A stretch of 38,749 nucleotides of DNA, taken from Desulfobacterales bacterium. GTDB taxonomy: Bacteria > Desulfobacterota > Desulfobacteria > Desulfobacterales > JAHEIW01. The notes under the pieces were generated by a model, which had not been told where the DNA came from, searched no databases, and saw nothing but the letters and a program-made list of their open reading frames with translations. The stretch is taken from NCBI GenBank assembly GCA_020348305.1, contig CP070746.1:1186283-1225031 (forward strand), in the 5' to 3' direction. The translations under genes and the position numbers were made by a program. Below, piece after piece: positions 30,235-37,820 of the stretch (its first letter is position 1; each line of letters opens with the position of its first letter).

Positions 30235-30330
30235 ACAGAGGACCAGAGGACAGAAGACAGAAGACAGAAGACAGAGGACAGAAATTTTAGTTTTTTATCT
30301 GTCTTCTGATATCTGTCCTTTGTCCTCTTA
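30233..30330. repeat. Purine-rich heptamer repeat with opposing pyrimidine arm
   Basis: Right after the TPR stop the plus strand has tandem AGACAGA/AGGACAG-type heptamers (30233-30283). After a short T-rich spacer comes a pyrimidine arm (30298-30330: ctgtcttctgatatctgtcc and ttgtcctct) that is its imperfect reverse complement. The transcript could fold into a long imperfect hairpin between the TPR gene and the next gene, whose ATG lies 9 bp after the repeat. It encodes nothing recognisable. Confidence 0.75.
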
Positions 30331-30338
30331 TAGATGCC

Positions 30339-31556
30339 ATGGCTGCCACGCCCCAATTTTCATATTTTTTGTCTCACTCAAAAAATCCGGTATCCCAAAA
30401 CAGGCCGATCTGGCAAAAAACAATTCCCTTAACCCGAAAACATTTCGAAGATCCGCTTAAAAAAGGTGATGCAATTTCGATAACACACGGAGATTATTTC
30501 CAGGCAGCTCGATTTTTTCTCGAACAAAACGACTTTGAAATGATTACCCGGGTCCTGAGCAAACGTCTTCAACAAGATATTGAAACGGACGATCTCAAAG
30601 AAATTCGCATATTTCTTGAAAAGCACGGCGAGTTCTATCATCCATCCCGTATTGAAGCGGTGACCTGTGGCAAAAAAATTTCCCTTGTCCTCAATGTAGC
30701 GATATCGGAATCCGGTAAGGCGCATATTAAGGGAGAATATCAATTCCTGGAAAAGCTGGGCGAAAAGTATCCTGCTTCATATCTGCCGCAGGTTTATGGC
30801 CGAGGCGAAGTTGATATCGAAGATACCTTGAAAGTTCGAATGCTTTTAGGGGAATGGTTTGATGAGTATTATGAATTTCATATTTCCAGAGACAAATCAG
30901 ATAAAAAAGATAAAATCATTGTCTGGGATACTCAGCGTGGCAACTTTTTCCTGTCTGCCGACCAGTCTTTAAAACTGTATGCTCTGGCTGCCAGAATTTT
31001 AACCCATTTTTATGATCTGGAGTCTTTCGCGCAAATTTTCCCCTGGCACCATGCGGCCGGTGATTTTGTTGTCAAAGTTGAAAATAATAAGATTGATTTA
31101 AAGTTGATTACGGTGCGTCGATACGCATCCATATTTAAAAGCCTGGGTGATCTGAAACACAGCGAAAATGATGCAGAGCTAATTTTGCAGGCTATGCTGG
31201 TTTTCTTATTGAACCTTTCAATTCGAATGCGTCTGGATCGGCGTGACGGCGCAGGAGACATTGTTTGGGCTGATGAATCTGCGGTTTTAGGTACCCTGAT
31301 CGGTTTTTTGGAAGGTCTTGCCCTAAAGCCGCATATACCAATGTTGCCGGATTCTCCCGATAGGTGTTTCGAATATTATCTCTCCTTGTGTACAGAGGCA
31401 GATTTATTAGATCTGTCATTGGCGCTCTTAAATTCCTTCAATCCCAAAGCTGAGGAGGTTTCCGTCATAAAGCCCCATCTGAAAGAACATGTCGAAACCT
31501 TGTACCGGTCCATTTGTCAGTATAACGCGTCTGCAGCTTTTTGGTGCTCAAGATAA
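30339..31556 (+). CDS. Unknown 405-residue protein upstream of dsrA
   Basis: I do not recognise this protein. It is soluble, with no signal peptide or membrane helix, and codon usage looks like its neighbours. The middle (about residues 110-265) has a run of short motifs vaguely recalling the aminoglycoside-phosphotransferase/protein-kinase fold: EYQFLEKL with a possible helix-C glutamate, PQVYGRGE, a hinge-like RMLLGEWFDEYYEF, and PWHHAAGDFVVKVENN (235-250), where G241-D242 sits where a HGDxxxxN catalytic loop would be. Lysine and asparagine positions do not fit cleanly, so an inactive kinase-like fold is only a guess. The C-terminal part is helical. The start at 30339 lies just after the repeat and has no good ribosome site. 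The position 245 bp before dsrA makes a sulfite-reductase-related role worth testing. Confidence 0.7.
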   Translation: MAATPQFSYFLSHSKNPVSQNRPIWQKTIPLTRKHFEDPLKKGDAISITHGDYFQAARFFLEQNDFEMITRVLSKRLQQDIETDDLKEIRIFLEKHGEFYHPSRIEAVTCGKKISLVLNVAISESGKAHIKGEYQFLEKLGEKYPASYLPQVYGRGEVDIEDTLKVRMLLGEWFDEYYEFHISRDKSDKKDKIIVWDTQRGNFFLSADQSLKLYALAARILTHFYDLESFAQIFPWHHAAGDFVVKVENNKIDLKLITVRRYASIFKSLGDLKHSENDAELILQAMLVFLLNLSIRMRLDRRDGAGDIVWADESAVLGTLIGFLEGLALKPHIPMLPDSPDRCFEYYLSLCTEADLLDLSLALLNSFNPKAEEVSVIKPHLKEHVETLYRSICQYNASAAFWCSR

Positions 31557-31617
31557 AGTGTAACTTGCGATCTTGAATTTTTTAAACCCTTTAAGCTGAT
31601 GAAACACTGCTTTTTTA

Positions 31618-31646
31618 TTGACAAGGCGTAGGATTAATTTTATATG
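31618..31646 (+). promoter_or_regulatory. Sigma70-type promoter of the dsr operon
   Basis: TTGACA (31618-31623, perfect) is separated by exactly 17 bp from TATATG (31641-31646, four of six). It lies in the 245-bp gap before dsrA and would give a leader of about 150 nt containing a possible small ORF. Confidence 0.6.
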
Positions 31647-31725
31647 TGCTCCTTAATTTAAAAAACGGATTTTTTCAAAAATATCTGTAAAAAAAATGAA
31701 ATCCATATATTGAGAGGAGGTGACG

Positions 31726-31815
31726 TTGATATTTTCCATTCGGTTGATTCGTTCTTTATTGCAGTTTTTTAGGTTAAATATTAACAAAATGGAGGTAGAT
31801 AATGGCAAAAAGTAA
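31726..31815 (+). CDS. Possible 29-codon leader peptide overlapping the dsrA start
   Basis: A TTG at 31726 is preceded by AGGAGG (31715-31720) at 5-nt spacing, the best ribosome site in the region after that of dapA. The frame runs 29 codons to TAA at 31813-31815, 14 bases inside dsrA in another frame. The peptide starts like MIFSIRLIRSLLQFF and is hydrophobic and basic. It could couple or tune dsrA translation. It could equally be a chance frame next to a purine-rich sequence. Confidence 0.35.
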   Translation: MIFSIRLIRSLLQFFRLNINKMEVDNGKK

Positions 31816-33115
31816 AACCCCTTTGCTGGACCAGCTTGAAAGCGGACCATGGCCAAGTTTTGTGTCTGATCTCAAGCAACAGGCCGAAGTGAGGGCAAAA
31901 AACAAAGCAAATGTTGAATTCCAGACTCCCCAGACAGTTGTTGAAGAATTAATGGGTTTGCTGGAACTTTCTTACGTGCACAAGAGGGGACACTGGAAAC
32001 ACGGTGGAATCGTTGGTGTTTTCGGATATGGTGGCGGTGTTATCGGACGGTACTGCGACCAACCCCAACAGTTCCCGGGAGTGGCGCACTTCCACACCTT
32101 GCGCGTCAACCAGCCGAGCGGTAAATTTTATACTACTGAATACCTGCGACAGCTCTGTGATCTTTGGGATTTCCGTGGCAGCGGGCTCACCAACATGCAC
32201 GGGTCCACCGGCGACATTATTTTTCTCGGAACCACAACCCCCCAGTTAGAGGAAATCTTTTATGAGATGACGCATAACCTCAACCAGGATCTAGGCGGCT
32301 CCGGTTCCAACCTACGGACACCTTCCGACTGTATCGGTCAGGCGCGCTGCGAATATGCCTGCTACGATACCCACGCGCTTTGCTATCATATGACTCAAGA
32401 GTACCAGGACGAACTTCACAGGCCGGCATTCCCCTATAAGTTTAAGTTTAAATTTGACGGATGCCCGAACTGCTGCGTGGCTTCGATTGCGCGGGCAGAT
32501 TTAGCTTTCATCGGGACATGGCGGGATGATATTCGTGTTGACCAAGAAGCGGTTCAGGCTTACATCGGCGGCGAGCTGCTACCCAATGGTGGCGCCCATT
32601 CAGGCCGCGACTGGGGTCCGTTTGACATTCAGAAAGAGGTCATTGTTCTGTGTCCCACTGAATGCATGTGGATGGAAGGCAAAAAGCTAATGATCGACAA
32701 CAAGGAGTGTACCCGGTGCATGCACTGCATCAATGTTATGCCCAGAGCCCTGAGGATCGGAGAAGACAGAGGCCTTTCCATTCTGATCGGTGGCAAAGCC
32801 CCGATTCTCGATGGTGCCCAGATGGCCTCCATGCTGGTTCCGTTTGTTAAGGCTGAAGAGCCTTATGATGACATCAAAGAGATCATTGAGAACATCTGGG
32901 ATTGGTGGATGGAAGAAGGCAAGAACCGCGAGAGGGTTGGTGAGCTGATGAAGCGTCAGGGCTTCCAGAAACTGCTGGAAGTGACCGGACTTGATCCCGA
33001 TCCTCGGATGGTTCAGGAGCCGAGATCCAACCCCTACATCTTCTGGAAGGAAGAAGAAGTCGAGGGTGGATTCACACGCGACATCAATGAATTTAGAAAA
33101 TATCATCAGAGATAG
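31802..33115 (+). CDS. dsrA: Dissimilatory sulfite reductase alpha subunit
   Basis: With DsrB it reduces sulfite in the cytoplasm during sulfate respiration, delivering the sulfur onto DsrC. The 437-residue protein has the siroheme-linked [4Fe-4S] cysteines C177 and C183 (CIGQARC) and C221 and C225 (CPNCC). The ferredoxin-domain cluster uses C284 (CPTEC region) with C303, C306 and C309 (CTRCMHC). These positions coincide with those known for Desulfovibrio DsrA, so the reading frame and start are well supported. The ATG follows TGGAGGTAGATA, a strong ribosome site. The reductive (sulfate-reducer) direction is supported by dsrD downstream. dsrB follows after 12 bp. Confidence 0.99.
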   Translation: MAKSKTPLLDQLESGPWPSFVSDLKQQAEVRAKNKANVEFQTPQTVVEELMGLLELSYVHKRGHWKHGGIVGVFGYGGGVIGRYCDQPQQFPGVAHFHTLRVNQPSGKFYTTEYLRQLCDLWDFRGSGLTNMHGSTGDIIFLGTTTPQLEEIFYEMTHNLNQDLGGSGSNLRTPSDCIGQARCEYACYDTHALCYHMTQEYQDELHRPAFPYKFKFKFDGCPNCCVASIARADLAFIGTWRDDIRVDQEAVQAYIGGELLPNGGAHSGRDWGPFDIQKEVIVLCPTECMWMEGKKLMIDNKECTRCMHCINVMPRALRIGEDRGLSILIGGKAPILDGAQMASMLVPFVKAEEPYDDIKEIIENIWDWWMEEGKNRERVGELMKRQGFQKLLEVTGLDPDPRMVQEPRSNPYIFWKEEEVEGGFTRDINEFRKYHQR

Positions 33116-33127
33116 GGGGTAAAGACC

Positions 33128-34273
33128 ATGGCATTTATATCTTCAGGTTACAATCCTGACAAACCGATGGAAAACAGAATCTCTGACATCGGTCCGAGGA
33201 AATACGACGATTTTTATCCGCCGGTGATTGCCAAAAACAAAGGTAAATGGCTGTATCATGAATATATCCAACCCGGCGTTTACTATCATTTAGCCGAATC
33301 CGGCGACAAAGTATTTACAGTAAGGGTCGGCGGTGCCCGCCTTATGAGCACCACCCATATCCGCGAAATCTGCGAGATTGCGGACAAACATTGTGACGGA
33401 CATGTTCGGTTCACCACCCGCAACAACATTGAGTTCCTGGTGGATGATGAAAAGAAGGTAGACCCGCTCGTTAAAGACCTCGAAGGCCGCAAGTTTGCTG
33501 GCGGCAGCTATAAATTCCCTGTCGGCGGAACTGGTGCCGGTATTACCAACATTGTGCACACCCAGGGCTGGATTCACTGCCATACACCGGCCACGGACGC
33601 ATCCGGTCCGGTGAAAGCGACTATGGATGTGCTTTTTGATGATTTCAAAGATCACAGATTACCGGCCCATTTGCGGGTGTCTCTGGCATGCTGTCTGAAT
33701 ATGTGCGGTGCGGTCCACTGTTCTGACATTGCAATCTTAGGATATCATCGCAAGCCGCCGATGCTGGATCACGAATATTTGGACAAGATGTGCGAGGTTC
33801 CATTGGCCATCGCTGCCTGTCCGACTGCAGCCATTAAACCGGCCAAGGTTGAGATCGAAGGCCAAAAAGTTAACAGTGTTGCCGTAAACGAACCCCGCTG
33901 CATGTTTTGCGGAAACTGCTACACAATGTGTCCCGCCATGCCGTTGGCTGATGATGTTGGCGACGGTATCGTTATTATGGCCGGCGGCAAGGTGTCCAAC
34001 CGGATCACTGCGCCGAAGTTCTCCAAGGTGGTTGTGGCCTTTATCCCCAATGAACCGCCGCGCTGGCCAAAAACCACAGAAACTATTAAAAATATCATTG
34101 AGGCCTATGCAAAAGATGCCAGAAAATATGAACGGTTGGGTGAATGGGCAGAGCGCATCGGATGGGAGAGATTTTTTGAGAAATGTGAGCTCGAATTCAC
34201 CCATCATCTGATCGATGATTTCCGCGATCCGGCTTACTTTACATGGCGCCAGACCACACATTTTAAGTTTTAA
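33128..34273 (+). CDS. dsrB: Dissimilatory sulfite reductase beta subunit
   Basis: Partner of DsrA in the alpha2beta2 enzyme; in known structures it carries the catalytically active siroheme. The 381-residue protein keeps the cluster cysteines C151 ([11 protein letters not shown]), C188, C189 and C193 ([10 protein letters not shown]), again at the positions known from Desulfovibrio DsrB. The ferredoxin domain has C231 ([10 protein letters not shown]) with C258, C261 and C264 (CMFCGNC). The ATG follows AGGGGGTAAAGACC. The gene has noticeably higher GC in third positions than the upstream genes, consistent with high expression. A GC-rich hairpin lies between it and dsrD. Confidence 0.99.
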   Translation: MAFISSGYNPDKPMENRISDIGPRKYDDFYPPVIAKNKGKWLYHEYIQPGVYYHLAESGDKVFTVRVGGARLMSTTHIREICEIADKHCDGHVRFTTRNNIEFLVDDEKKVDPLVKDLEGRKFAGGSYKFPVGGTGAGITNIVHTQGWIHCHTPATDASGPVKATMDVLFDDFKDHRLPAHLRVSLACCLNMCGAVHCSDIAILGYHRKPPMLDHEYLDKMCEVPLAIAACPTAAIKPAKVEIEGQKVNSVAVNEPRCMFCGNCYTMCPAMPLADDVGDGIVIMAGGKVSNRITAPKFSKVVVAFIPNEPPRWPKTTETIKNIIEAYAKDARKYERLGEWAERIGWERFFEKCELEFTHHLIDDFRDPAYFTWRQTTHFKF

Positions 34274-34290
34274 GCGCCATTTCATTTGAA

Positions 34291-34311
34291 GGGGGCACGA
34301 ATGGTGCCCCC
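34291..34311 (+). promoter_or_regulatory. GC-rich hairpin between dsrB and dsrD
   Basis: gggggcac (34291-34298) and gtgccccc (34304-34311) form a perfect 8-bp stem with a GAATG loop, extended outside by ATTTCA/TGAAAT after an internal loop. There is no T-run after it, so it is more likely a stabilising or partial-termination element that keeps dsrAB mRNA more abundant than the downstream genes. Confidence 0.6.
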
Positions 34312-34333
34312 TGTATTGAAATAGAGGAAAATT

Positions 34334-34573
34334 ATGGATTACGAAGAAGCAAAAGCAAAAATAGTCGCAGGACTAGAAAAGAAATCAAAATCAAAAACTA
34401 AATTTTATTTCAATGACTTAGCCAAAATTTTAGAGACCAAACCCAGAGATGCCAAGAAGCTGATAAACAGAATGGTGCAAGAAGAGGTTCTCGAGTACTG
34501 GTCAAGCGGCAGCACATCTTTGTACGGTCTGAAAGGTGCTGGCAAACAGGCCCACGCAGAACACGAAGATTAA
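34334..34573 (+). CDS. dsrD: DsrD, activator of sulfite reductase
   Basis: A 79-residue basic winged-helix protein found in the dsr operon of organisms that reduce sulfite. The KSKTKFYFNDLAKIL, AKKLINRMVQEEVLEYW and GSTSLYGLKG segments match DsrD, and the length is right (about 78). Reports describe it as an allosteric activator of DsrAB in sulfite reduction, and its presence marks the reductive rather than sulfur-oxidising type of dsr system. The ATG follows AGAGGAAAATT. A hairpin covers the stop codon. Confidence 0.96.
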   Translation: MDYEEAKAKIVAGLEKKSKSKTKFYFNDLAKILETKPRDAKKLINRMVQEEVLEYWSSGSTSLYGLKGAGKQAHAEHED

Positions 34574-34595
34574 AGAGATCTTATATGTCTTTAAT
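34569..34595 (+). terminator. Hairpin over the dsrD stop codon
   Basis: attaaaga (34569-34576) and tctttaat (34588-34595) form a perfect AT-rich 8-bp stem with an 11-base loop. The dsrD TAA lies inside the first arm. Without a clear GC core it is at most a weak attenuator. Confidence 0.3.
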
Positions 34596-34631
34596 GACGT
34601 TTGATCTTCTTGTCTGTTTGTTGACCAGTTA

Positions 34632-36074
34632 ATGCTGCAAGATGGAATGGATTTTCCTAGATTAATCATCGCCGCTCTCCGAGGTGGCTCGGGCAAAACT
34701 ATCCTTTCCGTCGGAATTATTGCTGCTTGGAGCAAGTTTGGTAGATCCATCGCACCGTTCAAAAAAGGTCCGGATTATATTGATGCAGGCTGGTTGGCTC
34801 TTGCGGCGAGCCGGCCTTGCTATAATTTAGACTCCTTCCTTTTGACAGAAGAAGACAACCTCCGGTCATTTCTCTCCCATTCCATAGATTGTGATATCTC
34901 CGTTATTGAAGGAAACCGTGGTCTGTATGATGGTATCGACCTGCAAGGCAGTACCAGCACGGCCGAGCTTGCCAAGCTGCTCAAAGCTCCAGTGGTGTTG
35001 TGCGTCGATTGCACCAAGATTACACGGACGATGGCTGCAGTAATATCCGGGTGTCTTCAGTTCGATTCGGAGGTCATGATCAAAGGGGTGATTCTAAACC
35101 AGGTGGCCAATGCGAGGCACGAAAAGAAGCTGCGCGATAGCATTGCGCACTATTGCGGCCTTCCAGTGCTAGGTGCCATACCAAAACTAGGCCAACAACA
35201 TTTTCCAGAGCGGCATTTAGGACTGGTCCCAACGCCGGAACACGATTGGGCTAAAGAATCGATTGGTGCCGTAAAGAAGATCGCAGAAAATCATATTGAT
35301 CTGAATGCCATCGAAACCATTGCCCGCGATGCACCACCTTTAAAAGAATTCAAAAGCCGGCTGCCAGAGACCAGAAGCCAGAGACCAGAAGCCAGAGATC
35401 GGAAGGCGGAAATCAAAAATCAGACTCCGGCTCCTCGGATTGGCATTATCAAGGATTCCGCATTCCAGTTTTATTATCCGGAAAACATTGATGCCCTTGC
35501 CACTGAAGGAGCCGAAATCGTATTTATCAGTCCGTTGACCAGCCAAACCCTGCCTGAGTTGGATGGGCTTTACATCGGCGGCGGATTTCCGGAAACCCAT
35601 GCCGAACAATTGGCGGAAAACAAATCTTTCAGCCAGAAGCTGCGATGGTTGGTTGAAGACGGCCTTCCTATTTACGCCGAATGCGGGGGGTTGATGTATC
35701 TGGGAGAAGAGTTGATTTTGGAAGGCAAATCTTATCCAATGGCTGGCGTACTCCCGCTTGTTTTCGATTTTTTTAAGCGGCCCCGGGGACACGGTTACAC
35801 CATTGTCACGGTAGAAGGTGAAAATCCTTATTATCCCGTTGGTACTGAAATCAGAGGACATGAATTTCATTATTCGCGGGTAAAGAAATGGGCCGGAGAT
35901 GAAAAAGATCTGGTTTTTCTTATGAAAAGGGGCGTTGGTATCTTTAAAGATAGAGACGGTATTCTGTATAAAAATGTGCTGGCCACCTATACTCATGTTC
36001 ACGCGTTGGGCACCCCCGAATGGGCTCGAGCCTTAGTTCGCAATGCAATCAATTACAAGAAATTAAAAAAATGA
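34632..36074 (+). CDS. dsrN: Cobyrinate a,c-diamide synthase-like amidotransferase, DsrN type
   Basis: Glutamine-dependent ATP amidotransferase of the CbiA family. In dsr operons this homolog (DsrN) is thought to amidate siroheme for DsrAB. The 480-residue protein has an N-terminal P-loop synthetase domain (G18-G-S-G-K-T23; KKGPDYIDAGW; SVIEGNRGLYDG) and a C-terminal class I glutaminase domain with nucleophile C351 (YAECGGLMYL) and a late HEFHYSR/THVHALGTPEW segment. The linker at about residues 240-265 contains a tandem 14-bp repeat. The first ATG is at 34632; ATG at 34647 (MDFPRLIIAAL) is an equally good start with GGA just upstream. True corrin synthesis is possible but the dsr context and lack of other cob genes favour siroheme. 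Confidence 0.88.
   Translation: MLQDGMDFPRLIIAALRGGSGKTILSVGIIAAWSKFGRSIAPFKKGPDYIDAGWLALAASRPCYNLDSFLLTEEDNLRSFLSHSIDCDISVIEGNRGLYDGIDLQGSTSTAELAKLLKAPVVLCVDCTKITRTMAAVISGCLQFDSEVMIKGVILNQVANARHEKKLRDSIAHYCGLPVLGAIPKLGQQHFPERHLGLVPTPEHDWAKESIGAVKKIAENHIDLNAIETIARDAPPLKEFKSRLPETRSQRPEARDRKAEIKNQTPAPRIGIIKDSAFQFYYPENIDALATEGAEIVFISPLTSQTLPELDGLYIGGGFPETHAEQLAENKSFSQKLRWLVEDGLPIYAECGGLMYLGEELILEGKSYPMAGVLPLVFDFFKRPRGHGYTIVTVEGENPYYPVGTEIRGHEFHYSRVKKWAGDEKDLVFLMKRGVGIFKDRDGILYKNVLATYTHVHALGTPEWARALVRNAINYKKLKK
35363..35404 (+). repeat. Three tandem 14-bp copies inside the dsrN linker
   Basis: The unit gccagagaccagaa occurs at 35363-35376 and 35377-35390 without change, and once at 35391-35404 with two changes. 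The total of 42 bp is 14 codons, so the reading frame is kept. It lies in the linker between the synthetase and glutaminase domains, coding a charged, arginine-rich stretch. The purine-rich unit resembles the repeat at 30233-30283. Confidence 0.85.
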
Positions 36075-36136
36075 TGGAAATATATGAATTCTGAAAAGGA
36101 AATAATCCCTTTTTATCGCCATTTAAGCATCAAATA

Positions 36137-36970
36137 ATGCAGAGCCAGGTCAAAAGATTGCCTGTCAATTCAATCAAAAATAAAATTCTTAAATTTATAG
36201 CGGCATCGCCTACCAAAATAATTCCAACCGCACTGGAGAAAAACTTACATGAACAGTACAATTTAGAAAATAAGCAAATCAGATCTATAATTAAGGATTT
36301 AGTAACCCAGGGTGAACTTGTTTATACCTACGAATACGGCTGTACATTTATAGAGCGATCTTTTAACAGACCGGTTCGCGTTTCTAAGTATGTGGTGCTT
36401 AAACCACCTCGGTATCATTATCAACCGGCATCGGAAGAGGCTGCCATTCAGATAAAGCCCGGGGCGTCCTTTGGCGACGGCCGGCATCCAACAACTCGTC
36501 TGGCCATCAGAGGCATCGAGTATGTCCTAAAGGAATTCAAATTGGACGATCCTGAAAATCAAAGCATGGTTTTGGATATTGGTACCGGATCGGGCATTTT
36601 AGTCATGACGGCCGTGCGCTTGGGCATAGCCAAAGGCGTCGGGATTGATATTGATCCCTGTGCCAGGTCTGAAGCCAAAAAAAATGTTTTCATAAACGGC
36701 CTTGAAGATCGAATTGAAATTTCAGATCAATATTTGGAAACCATCGATCAAACCTTTTCTCTGGTGACCGCCAATTTGCGGCTTCCAACGTTGAAAAGAA
36801 TTTGCTCATTTCTGAGGAAAATCACAGTTTCAAAAGGATTCATCGTCCTTTCAGGCATTCGAAGCCACGAATGGGTAGATCTAAGTAAAACGTATTCTAG
36901 AAAAAACTTTGAAAGTCTTTGGAAAGACAAAGAGCTAGATTGGGCGGGAGTCGTTTTAAGAAAATTATAA
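36137..36970 (+). CDS. PrmA-like methyltransferase with N-terminal winged helix
   Basis: A 277-residue SAM-dependent methyltransferase. Residues about 105-270 resemble ribosomal protein L11 methyltransferase: PGASFGDGRHPTTRLAI, the SAM motif I VLDIGTGSGIL, GIDIDPCARSEAKKNVFINGL and TANLRLPTL, which corresponds to the ANIxxxPL of PrmA. Residues 1-75 are not the PrmA substrate domain but a possible winged helix (IIKDLVTQGELVYTYEYG). The ribosomal substrate is thus doubtful, and another protein or small-molecule target is possible. It is the last gene before the strong terminator at 36993-37041, on the same strand as and 62 bp after the dsrN-type gene, so it probably belongs to the dsr transcript. 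Confidence 0.75.
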   Translation: MQSQVKRLPVNSIKNKILKFIAASPTKIIPTALEKNLHEQYNLENKQIRSIIKDLVTQGELVYTYEYGCTFIERSFNRPVRVSKYVVLKPPRYHYQPASEEAAIQIKPGASFGDGRHPTTRLAIRGIEYVLKEFKLDDPENQSMVLDIGTGSGILVMTAVRLGIAKGVGIDIDPCARSEAKKNVFINGLEDRIEISDQYLETIDQTFSLVTANLRLPTLKRICSFLRKITVSKGFIVLSGIRSHEWVDLSKTYSRKNFESLWKDKELDWAGVVLRKL

Positions 36971-36992
36971 TGATTTAAAGTCATATTGTGCC

Positions 36993-37041
36993 AATTTAAA
37001 AAGGGGTAAGTATCACTTCGATACTTACCCCTTTTTAAATT
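36993..37041 (+). terminator. Bidirectional intrinsic terminator, 22-bp perfect stem
   Basis: Positions 36993-37014 and 37020-37041 are exact reverse complements, with an ACTTC loop at 37015-37019. The stem has a GGGGTAAGTATC core flanked by A-run and T-run on opposite sides, so it can end transcription both from the rightward dsr operon and from the leftward cytochrome gene. Confidence 0.92.
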
Positions 37042-37062
37042 TGGATGGTTTATCTGTAATTA

Positions 37063-37545
37063 TTACTCTTTCGGATGGCATTTGACGCAGGTTGTCGGCG
37101 CTTTCTTTGTAGGTTTGTATTTTTTATTGTATTTTCTGTGACAACCTTTGCAGTTTTCGTGCAGCGCCTCGGCATGATAATCTTTTATTTTTTCCTTTTT
37201 TGAAAGTTTTTTCTTTGCTTTCTTACCTTTGGGGGCTTCACTCGCTATTTTGTGGCACTCGATGCATTTTTGAACATCGTCCCCTTCTTTGAGATCGGAA
37301 AGCGGCTTGTTGTCCTTATCATGGTGGCATTCCCCGCAACCATTTTTGTAAAACTCCGGATATTTTTTGGCATAATCGTCTTGGTGCTTTTTATGTTCAA
37401 ACTTAACGACTCCCTTTTCATGCTCTTTATACGCCGGGTCCTTCAGTTCGATCACATCCGAGACTGTTTTCGCAAAAATGCCGGCAACAACAAACAGCGT
37501 AGCAATACCGACAATCACTAATATCAGAAATGATTTTCTTTTCAT
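37063..37545 (-). CDS. Periplasmic tetraheme class III cytochrome c
   Basis: An electron carrier of the periplasm or outer membrane side. The signal peptide (MKRKSFLILVIVGIATLFVVAGIFA) is followed by a mature domain with four CxxCH heme sites: CGECH, CIECH, CKGCH and CVKCH. The FEHKKHQDDY segment supplies the early histidine ligands typical of cytochrome c3-family proteins. A lysine-rich loop (KGKKAKKKLSKKEKIKDY) separates hemes 2 and 3. I chose the ATG at 37545 (160 residues) because it puts the signal peptide at the N-terminus with GGAGGTT just upstream; the ATG at 37590 would add 15 unlikely residues. In sulfate reducers such cytochromes connect hydrogenases and formate dehydrogenases to membrane complexes. 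The specific partner cannot be told. Confidence 0.9.
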   Translation of the reverse strand: MKRKSFLILVIVGIATLFVVAGIFAKTVSDVIELKDPAYKEHEKGVVKFEHKKHQDDYAKKYPEFYKNGCGECHHDKDNKPLSDLKEGDDVQKCIECHKIASEAPKGKKAKKKLSKKEKIKDYHAEALHENCKGCHRKYNKKYKPTKKAPTTCVKCHPKE

Positions 37546-37618
37546 AACCTCCAATCTCCCTCCTTTTTTGAGCAGTTTTGATATCTCCATTCACTCCCCA
37601 ATAACTAGTGCCAATATA

Positions 37619-37647
37619 TTTTTATCAGGCAAAAATTGTTCTGTCAA
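37619..37647 (-). promoter_or_regulatory. Possible promoter for the cytochrome gene
   Basis: On the minus strand TTGACA (37647-37642, perfect) is 17 bp from TAAAAA (37624-37619, four of six). It lies about 75 bp before the chosen cytochrome start, in an AT-rich 275-bp gap after tatC. Confidence 0.42.
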
Positions 37648-37820
37648 TGACAAAGCTTATAAATTGAAAAAGGATAACTTACTAATATTACTATTAAATA
37701 ATAAAAAAAATTTTTCGATAAAAAATTTAATGGGTCTATGAAATATTGTCCGGTTTTACGCGCGGCGCTTTGATCCGATTGAATATTAATCGAAGGCGAA
37801 ACTCGTCGGTAACATCATAC

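Noticed and set aside
30233..30330. CRISPR array at the heptamer repeat
   Set aside because: Units are only about 7 bp without unique spacers, and no cas gene is present.
37546..37590. Cytochrome start 15 codons further upstream
   Set aside because: It would put a charged extension ahead of a clear signal peptide; the ATG at 37545 has its own GGAGG.
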